A DNA stretch of 64,000 nt, taken from assembly GCF_000621705.1 (NCBI RefSeq), contig NZ_JHXO01000005.1, positions 434,001 through 498,000 on the forward strand, given 5' to 3'. The stretch comes from Prolixibacter bellariivorans ATCC BAA-1284. Its GTDB lineage: Bacteria > Bacteroidota > Bacteroidia > Bacteroidales > Prolixibacteraceae. Under the pieces are notes generated by a model. The model was not told the DNA's origin and did no database searches. It saw nothing but the letters and a program-made list of their open reading frames with translations. A program made the translations under genes and the position numbers. Of this stretch, positions 34,164 through 43,762 are shown piece after piece (position 1 is the stretch's first letter; each line of letters begins with the position of its first letter).

Positions 34164-35564
34164 CTACGGTTTCGGAGGAAAGCTTTCCAACGTGTGATAC
34201 GTGATAAAGCGTGTTTCGCCGCTTTGCCCATTCACGTTGAAGGTTTGGGTTTGATTTCCAGGAGCGAGGTGCAACGTGAGGTTGTTGGAGCCGGTTTTCA
34301 GCGGAATGCGAATATAGCCTACCTCATAAGGCAAGGTTTGCCAGTTGCGGGTATCGGCTTTTTCGGTAACGGCATTTGCCAGACTTACCAGCATGCCCAG
34401 TGCATCGTTTTTTTTGGTGGCTACCGCTTCAACGCTCTTTTTTGCAGCCAAGCGGAGAATGGCTTTTCCCATTTCGCGCAGTAACCGGTCGTGCAACGTT
34501 TTGTGTGTAATGGCGTCGATGTCTTCGGCAATTTCCAACGGATAACTTTTTCCCGATGCTGTCGTCAGGGTTGCTTCGTTGTATACCGGTTGCCTGTCGG
34601 AGTAGCGGGGCATGGCCACCCGGATGAAGCGCAAATCATTGAGTCCCGATTTCTCATTCGACGACAACCCCCCCAGATAGACAGGGAAAGAGAGTCCGTA
34701 CTCGTCGTTCACGAAAGTTCCCCAGCCTCCTTCGCCTTTCACCAAGGCAAAATTCACCGACCATTCGCTCTTTACCGGGCCAAGACCGTTGAGCCAGAAG
34801 AATACTGCCGAGGAACCAATGGTATCGGTCGGTTGGTACTGGAAACCGAACTCTGCTTCGTACTTATGCTGTTCCTGCCCAAAACCGGTGAGAGCAGCGG
34901 TGCGCACCAGGTCGTGCTTCAACTGTTCGGGTGCCGTGAGGCCAAATTCTTTGGCGTAACTGTTTTGGTACACGTTATAAGCATTCCGGTAGGAGATGAA
35001 AGCGTTGTTGTAATCCTTCAGGGCATCATATATAAGACCGGTGAGCAGTTGAGCAAAAGCATCGTCCTGATACCGGTTTTTGTGGTCGGGATACTTGTCG
35101 TTGATGGCGTACAGTTGCAGATTGATGCGGCGGCACTCTACCAGTGCATCGTCGTACTGCTTCAGGTCGATGTAGTTGAGGGCCTGGTAAAAATGGATAA
35201 GCACCTTTTCAAAATCTTCGGCACGGTACGGAGTGGCCATCGGATTGGAAATCAGCGCCAGCGCTTCGGCACCGTAATTGGTGCTGTAATCTTCAATCAT
35301 ATGGTCGGCTTCACCAAACAGTTTGATGCTCTCGCGGTAGTCACCTAACATACGCGTAGTTACTCCCCGGTTGAGGAGATAGAGTAACCGGTCTTTGGGC
35401 TTCACTTTACTCTTGGCCTGAACAATAATCTTCTCAGCATTGTCGATATTGCCGCTTTCGAAAGCTTGGTAAAAAGCCTGATTTTTTTGGTAATAGGTGG
35501 CACATCCGGTGAAAAAAAACAACGGAAGAATACATAATCCGATGAGGACAACAATTTTCTTCAT
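34164..35564 (-). CDS. COG3014-type TPR lipoprotein
   Basis: A 466-residue lipoprotein (FFFTGC, Cys21). Residues about 25-215 are TPR-like helices (NQAFYQAFESGNIDNAEKI, LLYLLNRGVTTRMLGDYRESIKLFGEAD, DDAFAQLLTGLIYDALKDYNNAF). The rest is beta-rich. It matches the COG3014 layout (uncharacterised conserved lipoprotein), which in many genomes sits beside LpoB, as it does here: the LpoB gene is immediately upstream on the same strand. A link to peptidoglycan synthase control is inferred from that context. A stem between the two genes (35603-35641) could lower expression of this one. Confidence 0.72.
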   Translation of the reverse strand: MKKIVVLIGLCILPLFFFTGCATYYQKNQAFYQAFESGNIDNAEKIIVQAKSKVKPKDRLLYLLNRGVTTRMLGDYRESIKLFGEADHMIEDYSTNYGAEALALISNPMATPYRAEDFEKVLIHFYQALNYIDLKQYDDALVECRRINLQLYAINDKYPDHKNRYQDDAFAQLLTGLIYDALKDYNNAFISYRNAYNVYQNSYAKEFGLTAPEQLKHDLVRTAALTGFGQEQHKYEAEFGFQYQPTDTIGSSAVFFWLNGLGPVKSEWSVNFALVKGEGGWGTFVNDEYGLSFPVYLGGLSSNEKSGLNDLRFIRVAMPRYSDRQPVYNEATLTTASGKSYPLEIAEDIDAITHKTLHDRLLREMGKAILRLAAKKSVEAVATKKNDALGMLVSLANAVTEKADTRNWQTLPYEVGYIRIPLKTGSNNLTLHLAPGNQTQTFNVNGQSGETRFITYHTLESFPPKP

Positions 35565-35602
35565 GCCGGGAAAAGATTTGGCCGGGTTGCAGAAAAAGGA
35601 AG

Positions 35603-35650
35603 CACAGCCCCATTCTTTCCGGTGAACGAAACAGGGCTGTGGTATTTTTT
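35603..35650. terminator. Intercistronic hairpin between lpoB and the COG3014 gene
   Basis: CACAGCCC at 35603-35610 pairs with GGGCTGTG at 35634-35641. T-rich sequence follows on both strands (GTATTTTTT on plus, CTTCCTTTTTC on minus), so it may act as a partial terminator after lpoB. Confidence 0.55.
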
Positions 35651-35659
35651 ATTAGGGAA

Positions 35660-36244
35660 TTAGTTGCGGATGGCTTTCTTGATTTTCTTTTCGCCCATCC
35701 AAACTACCTCATTGGTTTCGAGGTTGGTGAGCTCCTCGTTTACCTGGTAGTAAACCACCTTATTTCGTTTGTACGCATCAACGATGGAGCTGATGTCGCC
35801 CTGCATGATGAAATCGGCACCCAGTTCGCGGCCCCACTTGGCTGCGGTAGACGGGGCGGCGTAGGTATTTTGATCCTGACGTTCGGCACGGAGTTCCTCG
35901 CGTTTTTCACCAGCCTGTACGAGGCGTACCTGTCCACTATTGATGAACGACCGTTCGACGTCCTTTATATAGGTGTCGGTGTCGATGTGTTCGGTTGATT
36001 TGTTGTACACCAATCCAACCACTACTACGGGTTTGCGCCCGTGAGACTGTTCAAAATCGTGTAGCCAACGTTGGTTGAGCACTTGCTCGGTAAGGGCTTC
36101 GGCCGTGAGGCGCGAGTCGGTATCGTTCCAGCGGCCGCTTAGGTCGATGGCCTGGTCGGTGGCAACGCGGGTTACTTGTCGTGAACAGGAGCCCAAAACA
36201 AGGGCAAAAGTTATCAGTGCGATTAGTCGAATTTGGTTTTTCAT
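35660..36244 (-). CDS. lpoB: LpoB-like penicillin-binding-protein activator lipoprotein
   Basis: A 194-residue outer-membrane lipoprotein (VLGSC, Cys20) of the PF13036 LpoB family. Typical segments are IDLSGRWNDTDSRLTAEALTEQ, RKPVVVVGLVYNKSTEHIDTD and ELGADFIMQGDISSI, and the final VVWMGEKKIKKA strand. In E. coli LpoB reaches through the periplasm to activate PBP1B; in Bacteroidota the partner is not established. It is the first gene of a two-gene unit with the COG3014 protein. No penicillin-binding protein gene lies nearby. The gene symbol is by family resemblance. Confidence 0.82.
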   Translation of the reverse strand: MKNQIRLIALITFALVLGSCSRQVTRVATDQAIDLSGRWNDTDSRLTAEALTEQVLNQRWLHDFEQSHGRKPVVVVGLVYNKSTEHIDTDTYIKDVERSFINSGQVRLVQAGEKREELRAERQDQNTYAAPSTAAKWGRELGADFIMQGDISSIVDAYKRNKVVYYQVNEELTNLETNEVVWMGEKKIKKAIRN

Positions 36245-36424
36245 GATGATGTCTTTTGGTTACAATCTATTTTCCGTTTTCTCTTTTACAAAACATATGC
36301 CGTAAGTTAAGGCGATTGTTCGAAAAATGCATTAAATGAGTCGTTTCAATCGACAAAAAATTATGGCATATTTTGTGAAAAGGCGTTAACCATTTTCATC
36401 ATGGAGCTGCCCTTAAAAAACAGG

Positions 36425-38506
36425 TTATTTCTTTTTAATTAATTGATCGAAAATGAAAGAATATTTATCGGCTGTCGCGTCAATGTCATCCCGTAGTGTT
36501 ACGGAACCGTAATGACCTGCTTTATTTTCCACTCGTAACAGAATCGGATGCTTTTGTGCCGGGCGGTTCTGTAGCGCAGCAGCAAATTTATAGGATTGGA
36601 ATGGTGGCACGCGGTCGTCGTTATCGGACGTCATAATGAGCATGGCCGGGTAATCCACGTCGGGTTGAATGTTCTGCAGCGGGGAATAGCTAAGCATATT
36701 AACAAACTCAGTGGAGTCGGTGACTGTCCCAAATTCGTATGTGTTGACATTTCCCACCGTGAATTTTTCCAGTCTTAATATATCGAATACTCCTACTTGC
36801 GGCACTACAGCCCGGAATAGTTCCGGACGCTGAATGGCCGCGGCCGCTACCAGCATTCCACCGTGCGATGCCCCGGTAATGGCCAGTTTAGTTGGATTCG
36901 TATATTGCTGGCTGATGAGCCAGGTGGCCCCGTCGATGAAATCGTTGATGCAGGTTTGTTTGTGCAAATTTTGTCCGGCCAGGACCCAGTCACTACCCAA
37001 ATCGCCACCGCCACGTACCGCCGCATAGGCGAAAATGCCACCCTTCTTCAGGAACAAAATAATCCCCGGATCGAAATGAGGAGTGGACAGCACGCCAAAA
37101 CCTCCGTATCCTTCCAGTAACATGGGATTATTTCCATTCTTTTCCATGCCTTTCATATACACCAGAAAGATGGGAACCTGAGTACTGTCGCGAGCGGTAT
37201 AAAAAGCCCTTTTTACCACAATATCTTCGTAGTCAAAGGATACTTCTGTTTTCTCAACCGGCTTGTTTTCGTAGTTATACAGATTCAACGAGAAAAGTAC
37301 TCTTGGCAAAGTGAACCCTGACAGATAATATAGGAGTTCTTCACCATCCGCGCTTTCGCTGAATCCGGAAACATCGGTTCCGAGCATCAATTCTTTTGAA
37401 TGAAGCAATTTCCCTTCATAACTGTAAACGGATAGGATAGGTTGAAACGGGCTTTGGTGAGCTACTACTAATTTTTCATCTGTGAGGATGACGTCTGTAA
37501 GAACGGCATTCGGAAATTCAGGAACCAACGTCTTCCATTGATATGGATTTTTGGGGTCAATTTCGACCACTATACCATTTTGTGAATTATGCCATGTTTT
37601 TGCAATGAACTTACCATTGCATGCTCCAACGATATTGATATCGTCCGGAAATTTCATCAACAGTGGTTTGAGTATGGGATTGGGATCATTAAAATCGATG
37701 TAAAAAATATTGCAGGTTCCCGTCGCAGGAACTTCTTCCTTCAGAACGAAAAAACGTTCGTTTTTGGTGGTATTAAAATCGAATTGTCGTGTCGGATCGT
37801 TACGTTTGAAAACCAGTTGATCTTCGTCCTGCGACGTTCCCACTTTATGGTAAAATACTTCCTGATTCAATGTCTTTTCAAGCCTTTTTTCATTTGGGTA
37901 ACGACTGTAATAAAAACCATTGCCTCGCCAGGCCAGGGGCGAGAACTTGAGGTTAACCAAATGATCTTTCAGGTGATGTCCAGATTCGAGTGAGACAATG
38001 TTGGCTTCTGCCCAGTCACTTCCGTTGCGAACGTACTCATACGCCAACAGCTTCGAACTTTTGTTCGGGCGATAGTATCTGAGCGTTATTTTGTCGTGAG
38101 ACGAAATGTAGTTAGGATCGACTAAGAGGTTCCAGTCTGCTTTGAGATTATCTTTGAAAACCAGTGCCGCAACACCAAGGTTGTTGTAATAGCCATATCC
38201 GAAGTAGTACTTGCCTATCTTCCTGACAATTTTGTATTTGGCATAGCTGTACTGATCGATTTTGGTTTTAGTCGAGAACTGATAGCCGGTTTTCTTCAGG
38301 TATTTTTTCGAAAGTTCTTTTTCCGCTTCCAGCCATTCTTTTAGCTCGGGAGTTTGCAAATTCTCCATCCATCGATAGGGATCAGGAACGATATAATGGT
38401 GATAAAATGTATCCACTGTAGCACTTTTCTTTGCGGGTGGATAGATTAGCGGTTGAGCTGTTAATGTAAAAGGTAAAAGCAAAAGGATGGTCATCAATTT
38501 TTTCAT
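36425..38506 (-). CDS. Prolyl oligopeptidase family serine peptidase (S9A)
   Basis: A 693-residue exported peptidase. A signal peptide (MTILLLLPFTLTAQ) precedes an N-terminal segment YHHYIVPDPYRWMENLQTPELKEWLEAE that is diagnostic of prolyl oligopeptidases, then a beta-propeller and the catalytic alpha/beta hydrolase. Catalytic residues: S547 in ITGASHGG (usual family form GGSNGG), Asp in SDNDDRVPP and His in NKAGHYG. It cuts short peptides after Pro in the periplasm. It is a single gene; a 233-base gap to the right is shared with the divergent HAD gene. Confidence 0.92.
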   Translation of the reverse strand: MKKLMTILLLLPFTLTAQPLIYPPAKKSATVDTFYHHYIVPDPYRWMENLQTPELKEWLEAEKELSKKYLKKTGYQFSTKTKIDQYSYAKYKIVRKIGKYYFGYGYYNNLGVAALVFKDNLKADWNLLVDPNYISSHDKITLRYYRPNKSSKLLAYEYVRNGSDWAEANIVSLESGHHLKDHLVNLKFSPLAWRGNGFYYSRYPNEKRLEKTLNQEVFYHKVGTSQDEDQLVFKRNDPTRQFDFNTTKNERFFVLKEEVPATGTCNIFYIDFNDPNPILKPLLMKFPDDINIVGACNGKFIAKTWHNSQNGIVVEIDPKNPYQWKTLVPEFPNAVLTDVILTDEKLVVAHQSPFQPILSVYSYEGKLLHSKELMLGTDVSGFSESADGEELLYYLSGFTLPRVLFSLNLYNYENKPVEKTEVSFDYEDIVVKRAFYTARDSTQVPIFLVYMKGMEKNGNNPMLLEGYGGFGVLSTPHFDPGIILFLKKGGIFAYAAVRGGGDLGSDWVLAGQNLHKQTCINDFIDGATWLISQQYTNPTKLAITGASHGGMLVAAAAIQRPELFRAVVPQVGVFDILRLEKFTVGNVNTYEFGTVTDSTEFVNMLSYSPLQNIQPDVDYPAMLIMTSDNDDRVPPFQSYKFAAALQNRPAQKHPILLRVENKAGHYGSVTLRDDIDATADKYSFIFDQLIKKK

Positions 38507-38693
38507 TGGTCGTCTTTAATTGCATCGGTGTTCCTGTTCGGAATCTCTGTAAAGCAGAGTTCTCGGTTAATCTTTAAAGCGGTACATCGATAGGTCAGTG
38601 TAATGATTACTGTGAAAATACAGATTTTGTTAAGTAAATCAATATCCTTTTTCCCTGCGATGATTTTTATCCATGTTTTCCGATCGGAATAAA

Positions 38694-38726
38694 TTTGACA
38701 GATGCCGGCTGACTTTTTTATCTTTG
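38694..38726 (+). promoter_or_regulatory. Promoter of the HAD phosphatase gene
   Basis: TTTG at 38694-38697, a 21-base spacer, then TATCTTTG at 38719-38726, an exact TAnnTTTG box. Transcription would start only about seven bases before the ATG at 38740, leaving almost no leader. Confidence 0.6.
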
Positions 38727-38739
38727 CGCGAAAACACTC

Positions 38740-39390
38740 ATGGCCTACCGGAATATCCTTTTCGACCTTGATGGTACACTGACCGACCCGAAAGAGGGAA
38801 TCTTTAACTCTATTCGTTACGCTTTGCGCGAAATGAATATCGAGACGCCAGAAGAAGAGCAACTGCTTTCTTTTATCGGTCCGCCGCTTTTCGATTCATT
38901 CAAACATCATTTTTCCCTTACGGATGACGCGGCCGAGGAAGCGGTGGAGCTCTACCGTGTTTATTTTCCTGAAAAAGGGATGTACGAAAACCATTTGTAT
39001 GACGGAATTCCGGAGCTGCTGACGCAATTGAAAACCGCCGGGAAAAAGATTTACCTGGCGACCAGTAAACCGAAAGTGTATGCTACTGAGATTCTTCGTC
39101 ATTTTGGTCTGTTGCCCTTTTTCGATGGAATTTCCGGTCCTGAACTGGACGGTACCCGCAACTACAAGGCGGAAGTGATTGAATTTCTTATCCAGGTGTA
39201 TGGCATAGTTCCGGATGAATCATTAATGATTGGTGACCGGCTGCACGATATGAAAGGAGCGGGCGTTCACAACATAAAAGCTGTTGGCGTTACCTACGGA
39301 TACGGTTCAGCTGAAGAGCTCCATGAAAACGGTGCATGGAAACTGGTTGGCTCGGTTGAGGAGTTGGGAGAGTTTTTGAAGGAGAACTAA
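38740..39390 (+). CDS. HAD-family hydrolase, phosphoglycolate-phosphatase-like
   Basis: A 216-residue HAD phosphatase. Motif I is F-D9-L-D11-GTLTDPKEG with the nucleophile and acid Asp. A helical cap follows at about 20-80. Motif II/III is YLATSKPKVYA with the conserved Lys, and motif IV is LMIGDRLHDMKGA. The closest general type is Gph/PpaX-like (phosphoglycolate or pyrophosphate phosphatase); the exact substrate cannot be told. It has its own promoter, is divergent from the peptidase gene, and is convergent with ung. Confidence 0.88.
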   Translation: MAYRNILFDLDGTLTDPKEGIFNSIRYALREMNIETPEEEQLLSFIGPPLFDSFKHHFSLTDDAAEEAVELYRVYFPEKGMYENHLYDGIPELLTQLKTAGKKIYLATSKPKVYATEILRHFGLLPFFDGISGPELDGTRNYKAEVIEFLIQVYGIVPDESLMIGDRLHDMKGAGVHNIKAVGVTYGYGSAEELHENGAWKLVGSVEELGEFLKEN

Positions 39391-39421
39391 ATAACCCGCA
39401 TTCTCCATTATCAATTCAGTT

Positions 39422-40084
39422 TTACCATTCAATAGGTGTTTTTCCGTGTTGTTCCAGGTACGCATTGGTTTTACTGAAATGCCGGCAACCGAAAAAGCCG
39501 CGGTCAGCGGAGAAGGGTGATGGGTGCGGTGCTTTTAGCACGAGGTGCTTATTGGTGTCGATGAATTCGCCTTTGCGCTGGGCGTAGGCTCCCCACAGCA
39601 AGAAAACCAGGTGTTCCTTTTCTTCGGCTAGTTTACGAACGACTGCATCGGTAAAAGTTTCCCAGCCTTTGTTCTGGTGCGAACCAGCCTGACGGGCACG
39701 AACAGTTAGTGTAGCGTTAAGCAGAAATACTCCCTGATGTGCCCAGCGTTCAAGATTACCGCTTCTGGGCATAGGAATATTCAAATCGTTGTCCAATTCT
39801 TTAAAGATGTTTTGAAGCGAAGGGGGAAAAGCTACGCCATCCTGAACGGAAAAACAAAGTCCATGTGCTTGTCCGGGACCGTGATAGGGATCCTGGCCGA
39901 GTACCACCACCTTTACATCATCGAACGAGCAGGTATCGAACGCATTGAACATCCATTTACCTGGAGGATATACCTTGTGACGGGCGTATTCGTCTTTTAC
40001 AAACTGTACCAACGTTTCAAAATAGGGTTGATCAAATTCTTCGTTTAAAACTTTCTTCCAGCTTTCTTCTATTTTGACATCCAT
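39422..40084 (-). CDS. ung: Uracil-DNA glycosylase
   Basis: A 220-residue family-1 uracil-DNA glycosylase. Motifs: water-activating loop GQ-D65[11 protein letters not shown], uracil-binding N123 in FLLNATLTV, and the minor-groove loop H187[17 protein letters not shown]. These removes uracil from DNA as the first step of base-excision repair. Length and all catalytic residues match the E. coli enzyme closely. It is a single gene with an ATG start and is convergent with the HAD gene, 31 bases apart, with no clear terminator between. Confidence 0.97.
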   Translation of the reverse strand: MDVKIEESWKKVLNEEFDQPYFETLVQFVKDEYARHKVYPPGKWMFNAFDTCSFDDVKVVVLGQDPYHGPGQAHGLCFSVQDGVAFPPSLQNIFKELDNDLNIPMPRSGNLERWAHQGVFLLNATLTVRARQAGSHQNKGWETFTDAVVRKLAEEKEHLVFLLWGAYAQRKGEFIDTNKHLVLKAPHPSPFSADRGFFGCRHFSKTNAYLEQHGKTPIEW

Positions 40085-40213
40085 AGAACGAGATAATAGA
40101 CGTTAGATATTAGACTTGAGATTTCAGACCTGCTTTTTTCATTTTTTTCGCCTTTGTCTTTGTCTGAGCCTACTCTTTTAACTTTATTTTTTATTTCTCA
40201 TTGTTCACTGTCT

Positions 40214-41557
40214 TCACGGTTCCACGGGATAGCTGAATTCCTCATTTTTCGGTCGGGGAAGAATTTTGGACAGTAGTAAATATCCGACAACTCCAGCTAC
40301 CAGTGAACCTCCCAATACACCCAATTTCGCAGCGTTCAACATCGAAAGGTCGAAATAGGCCAGGTTAGAGATGAAGAGCGACATAGTAAATCCCAATCCT
40401 CCCAGAATAGCAACCCCGAACATGTGCGACCATTTGATATTTTGTGGTAATTCGGCTAACCCTAGCTTCACTCCACCCCATGAAAGGAGCGTGATACCCA
40501 ACGCTTTTCCCACAAATAGGGCAAGGGCCACGCTTAGACTTAAATATCCGTACGGGCCCATGTTGCCGCCATCGAGCACTACACCGGCATTTCCGAGAGC
40601 AAATGCTGGCATGATGAAGTAATTCACCATTTTGTGCATCATGTGTTCGATGCGCTGGGCCGGGCTCTGGACCAGTTTGATTTGGCGTTTCAGATTATCG
40701 AGTTTATGTATTTCCTGGTCAGGAAGGGTATATGAGGTGGCGCAATCGTCGCACATGTTGAATTTTTCGACATGCTCGTTGAATTCGTTGGTCATCAGGT
40801 TGCGCCGGACCGGAACGGTAAAGGCGACCAACACTCCTGCGATGGTTGCGTGTATGCCTGACTTCAGGAAGAAATACCAGACAATGGTTCCAATGACCAC
40901 ATAAACCCAGGGCTTGCGAACTTTCATCCAGTTGATGATGAGCAGGAGCGAAATAAGAGCGAACGCCTGCATCAGGTATTCCAGTTGAAGGTTCGAGGAA
41001 TAGAAGATGGCAATCACCATAATGGCACCCAGGTCGTCGACTATGGCCAGTGCCACCAAAAATATTTTCAGCGAAAGCGGAACCCGTTTTCCCAGCAAAC
41101 TAAGGATACCTAATGAAAATGCAATATCGGTGGCCATGGGGATTCCCCATCCCTGTGCGCCGTCTTTCCCGATGGTAAGTGCCGAAAACAGTAGGGCGGG
41201 TAAAACCATTCCTCCCAAAGCTCCCAACGCCGGAAGTGCCGCTTTCCGCATGCTCGATAGTTCACCGGCAATGACTTCCCGTTTGATTTCCAATCCGACA
41301 ACAAAAAAGAAAATGGCCATCAACCCGTCGTTTACCCAGTGCAACAGGTGCATTCCCACTTCAAAACTACCCACTTTCAGAGCGATTTCGGTATGCCACA
41401 AATGTTCGTATGATGCATGAAAGGCCGAGTTGGCCCAGAGGAGAGCTGCAATCGTACAGACGATGAGTAAAATACCTCCCGAGGCATCGTTCTCGAGAAA
41501 TTGGTGAAATCTTCGGCGGGATGCCTGGATAACTCTTTTGGAAACCATTTCCTGCAT
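40214..41557 (-). CDS. nhaA: NhaA-type Na+/H+ antiporter
   Basis: A 447-residue NhaA. The ion-binding Asp pair is D174-D175 in ALAIVDDLGAIMVIA, and the assembly Asp lies in MATDIAFSLGIL (D144). The N-terminus FLENDASGGILLIVCTIAALLWANS is typical. The protein exchanges Na+ for H+ across the inner membrane for pH and salt balance. Compared with the E. coli protein it has an extra cytosolic insert around 260-300 holding two Cys (NMCDDCATSY), a feature of many Bacteroidota NhaA proteins. It is a single gene. Confidence 0.96.
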   Translation of the reverse strand: MQEMVSKRVIQASRRRFHQFLENDASGGILLIVCTIAALLWANSAFHASYEHLWHTEIALKVGSFEVGMHLLHWVNDGLMAIFFFVVGLEIKREVIAGELSSMRKAALPALGALGGMVLPALLFSALTIGKDGAQGWGIPMATDIAFSLGILSLLGKRVPLSLKIFLVALAIVDDLGAIMVIAIFYSSNLQLEYLMQAFALISLLLIINWMKVRKPWVYVVIGTIVWYFFLKSGIHATIAGVLVAFTVPVRRNLMTNEFNEHVEKFNMCDDCATSYTLPDQEIHKLDNLKRQIKLVQSPAQRIEHMMHKMVNYFIMPAFALGNAGVVLDGGNMGPYGYLSLSVALALFVGKALGITLLSWGGVKLGLAELPQNIKWSHMFGVAILGGLGFTMSLFISNLAYFDLSMLNAAKLGVLGGSLVAGVVGYLLLSKILPRPKNEEFSYPVEP

Positions 41558-42032
41558 AAGGTGAATTTGTCGTCAGGTTAAGAAAATCGTTTGACCAAGC
41601 GGCCTGAAAAATAATCCTGCTAAGGTAAAAAATTCCCGTTGTCGGGGAAAATTTCCAGTCAGACTGCTTGATACAAGATAACAAAAAATTGCCGGTGAAG
41701 TTTGATGTGGAAGCAACGATGTTGATTGGGAAAGAGATCAACTGGGTTTCATCAATGCCTTGGTTGGGAATATACCGAAATACTCCGGTTTTTCCAGAGG
41801 TTCAACACTTGGTTGATGTTTTAAGAGAAAAAAGAATATAAGAAGCCGAACTAATGCAAAATGTTCAAACATACACAATTCAGTAAGACCTATTTTGAGT
41901 ATTGTGTTTATGACAAGATCTTCTGAGTAAAGATGCACAACTATTAAATCTTTTTAAAAAATTTTAACAATGACTTGACTTAAATGTAAATTTATCTTTA
42001 ATTAGTATCTGCAAATATTGGAAACGCTATAA
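41558..42032. other. Gene-free gap between nhaA and the ROK gene
   Basis: A 475-base divergent gap. Short frames on the minus strand here start with GTG or overlap nhaA and do not look like proteins. A TATCTTTA box at 41993-42000 could be the -7 element of the ROK gene. Nothing else is recognised. Confidence 0.5.
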
Positions 42033-43268
42033 ATGATTCTAATAGGTAAAGAGGAAAGTCGAAGGTTGACTGTGAACGGTATTAAGCGCTATCGTCAGCG
42101 CATGCAGATACTGAGTTTGTTGTATGAACACCGTTCGCTGTCGGCGTCAGATCTGAGTAAGGAGGTTCGTATTAGCCTGCCTACGACTAAAACGCTGCTT
42201 GATGAGTTAATCGCCTTAAAAGCGGTTGAAACCAGCGGTATTGGAGAGTCGCGGGGGGGAAGAAAACCGGCTCTTTACAGTTTGGTTGCTGAAGCTTTTT
42301 ATATTGTTGCCGTCGATATGGGACGCTATAAAGCGAAAGCGACGATATTTAATTGCCACAACGAAGAAGTAACCCCTATTCGTTTTATTGAAACCAATAT
42401 TGACGATCCGAAACTGGTGGATAAGCTTCACGAAGCGGCGAATGAACTGGTTCGCGAATCTGGTATCCCCGAAGAAAAGATCGTGGCTGTTGGTGTCGAT
42501 ATGCCCGGATTGATTGATTCAGTGGAAGGAATCAATTATACCATTAAAAATGCTTCTTTACAGAATGTAAAAAGGCGTTTCGGTGCCAAGTTTCAAAAGA
42601 CCGTTTACATCGATAACGATGCCAGGATGCAGGCTTTTGGTGAATTTGTTTTCGGTAAAGCGCAGAATACCGTGAATTCGGTTGTGCTGAACTGGAGCTG
42701 GGGACTTGGCGTTGGGATGATATTAAACGGCCAGCTTTACAGCGGTTCACGTGGGTTTGCCGGCGAGTTCAGTCATATTAGGCTGGAAGATGAAGGCGAA
42801 TTGTGTATCTGTGGTAAGCGGGGTTGTATCGAAACCATGGCATCAGCCAACAAACTGCTCAACCTGGCAAAAAGTGGCGTTAAGAACGGCACGATTTCGC
42901 AATTAACCCGGATTTTCAAGAACAATCCGGATGAGATGCAGACGGAAGATGTAATTAATGCCGCACGCGGCGGTGACGAATTCGCCATCTCTATCTTAAA
43001 TCAAGTAGGCAGTGCTTTAGGAAAAGGACTTTCCATTCTGATTCAATTGCTTAACCCGGAATTGATAGTCCTGAGTGGTCCTATTTCACAAGCCAATCAA
43101 TACATTATGACACCTATCCAACAGTCCTTAAACCAGTATTGCCTGGAAAATATCTGCAGTAATGTACGTCTCGAAATTTCGGAGATCGATGAGCACTCGG
43201 GTTTGCTCGGAATAGCTGCCATGCTTTTTCAAAAGGTTTTTGGTGACGCAATGGATGAAATTAGATAA
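42033..43268 (+). CDS. ROK-family transcriptional repressor (NagC/Mlc-like)
   Basis: A 411-residue ROK protein. An N-terminal winged helix (about 20-80: ILSLLYEHRSLSASDLSKEVRISLPTTKTLLDEL) is joined to a ROK sugar-kinase-like domain. The zinc site is intact with H248 and C258, C260, C265 in CICGKRGC. The DND motif (Y192-I-D194-N-D) is also present. The phosphate loop reads NWSWGLGVGM, a departure from the common N-x-G-T-G-(I/L)-G, which fits a sensor more than an active kinase. Such repressors bind a sugar or sugar phosphate. It precedes the SusC/SusD pair by 494 bases on the same strand and is the likely regulator. Confidence 0.9.
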   Translation: MILIGKEESRRLTVNGIKRYRQRMQILSLLYEHRSLSASDLSKEVRISLPTTKTLLDELIALKAVETSGIGESRGGRKPALYSLVAEAFYIVAVDMGRYKAKATIFNCHNEEVTPIRFIETNIDDPKLVDKLHEAANELVRESGIPEEKIVAVGVDMPGLIDSVEGINYTIKNASLQNVKRRFGAKFQKTVYIDNDARMQAFGEFVFGKAQNTVNSVVLNWSWGLGVGMILNGQLYSGSRGFAGEFSHIRLEDEGELCICGKRGCIETMASANKLLNLAKSGVKNGTISQLTRIFKNNPDEMQTEDVINAARGGDEFAISILNQVGSALGKGLSILIQLLNPELIVLSGPISQANQYIMTPIQQSLNQYCLENICSNVRLEISEIDEHSGLLGIAAMLFQKVFGDAMDEIR

Positions 43269-43762
43269 GTAGATTTATTTAGGGAGGCGTTACCAGTTTG
43301 GTTTGTTTGCATTAGTTCACAGCTTGGTCTTTATCTATAATGTGAATAGTGGAGAATTAAATACAGTTTATGCCTGACAGTTTTTCATATATTTCTTAGT
43401 GCAGCTTTGCATATTTTGAATGGCTGTTAGGTAAATGATTAATGACAGATATCATATTCCTCGTTTTGGTAAGTCATTTAAGGATGCAAATGGTTGGCAT
43501 TGATAGGAGAGTGGCATCGTAGTGTGTAAGACAGGAATGCCTAAATGTAATGTCCTGTAGAATCTTCCTATATCGTATTTGCAAGACATTGAATGGATCA
43601 AAACGGACAAATTCAATATGGTTAAAACATTTGGGAAATGAGACCAAGAGCCCCTATACTTATTTGGAGTAAAAATCAAGCTGGATAATATTTACATTTC
43701 TTTCATACGTCGCAATAATATTTTACAAATTCTGTTTTTATTGTAGAATTTATAAAAGTCTT
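43269..43762. other. Gene-free gap upstream of the third susC
   Basis: A 494-base AT-rich gap. No open frame longer than chance is convincing. The promoter and operators of susC, and any ROK binding site, must be here; no exact -7 box was found close to the start codon. Confidence 0.45.

Noticed and set aside
34491-35348. 285-codon plus-strand frame inside the COG3014 gene
   Set aside because: Long, but it is the shadow of a clear lipoprotein gene on the minus strand, which has the TPR pattern and lipobox.
36425-38506. Possible dipeptidyl peptidase IV (S9B) assignment
   Set aside because: The N-terminal DPYRWMENL motif and the GASHGG elbow fit prolyl oligopeptidase (S9A) better.
41738-41938. 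66-codon minus-strand frame in the gap upstream of nhaA
   Set aside because: Starts with GTG, has no ribosome site, and its composition does not look coding.
43452-43679. 75-codon minus-strand frame upstream of the third susC
   Set aside because: No ribosome site, no recognisable motif, and it lies where the susC promoter should be.
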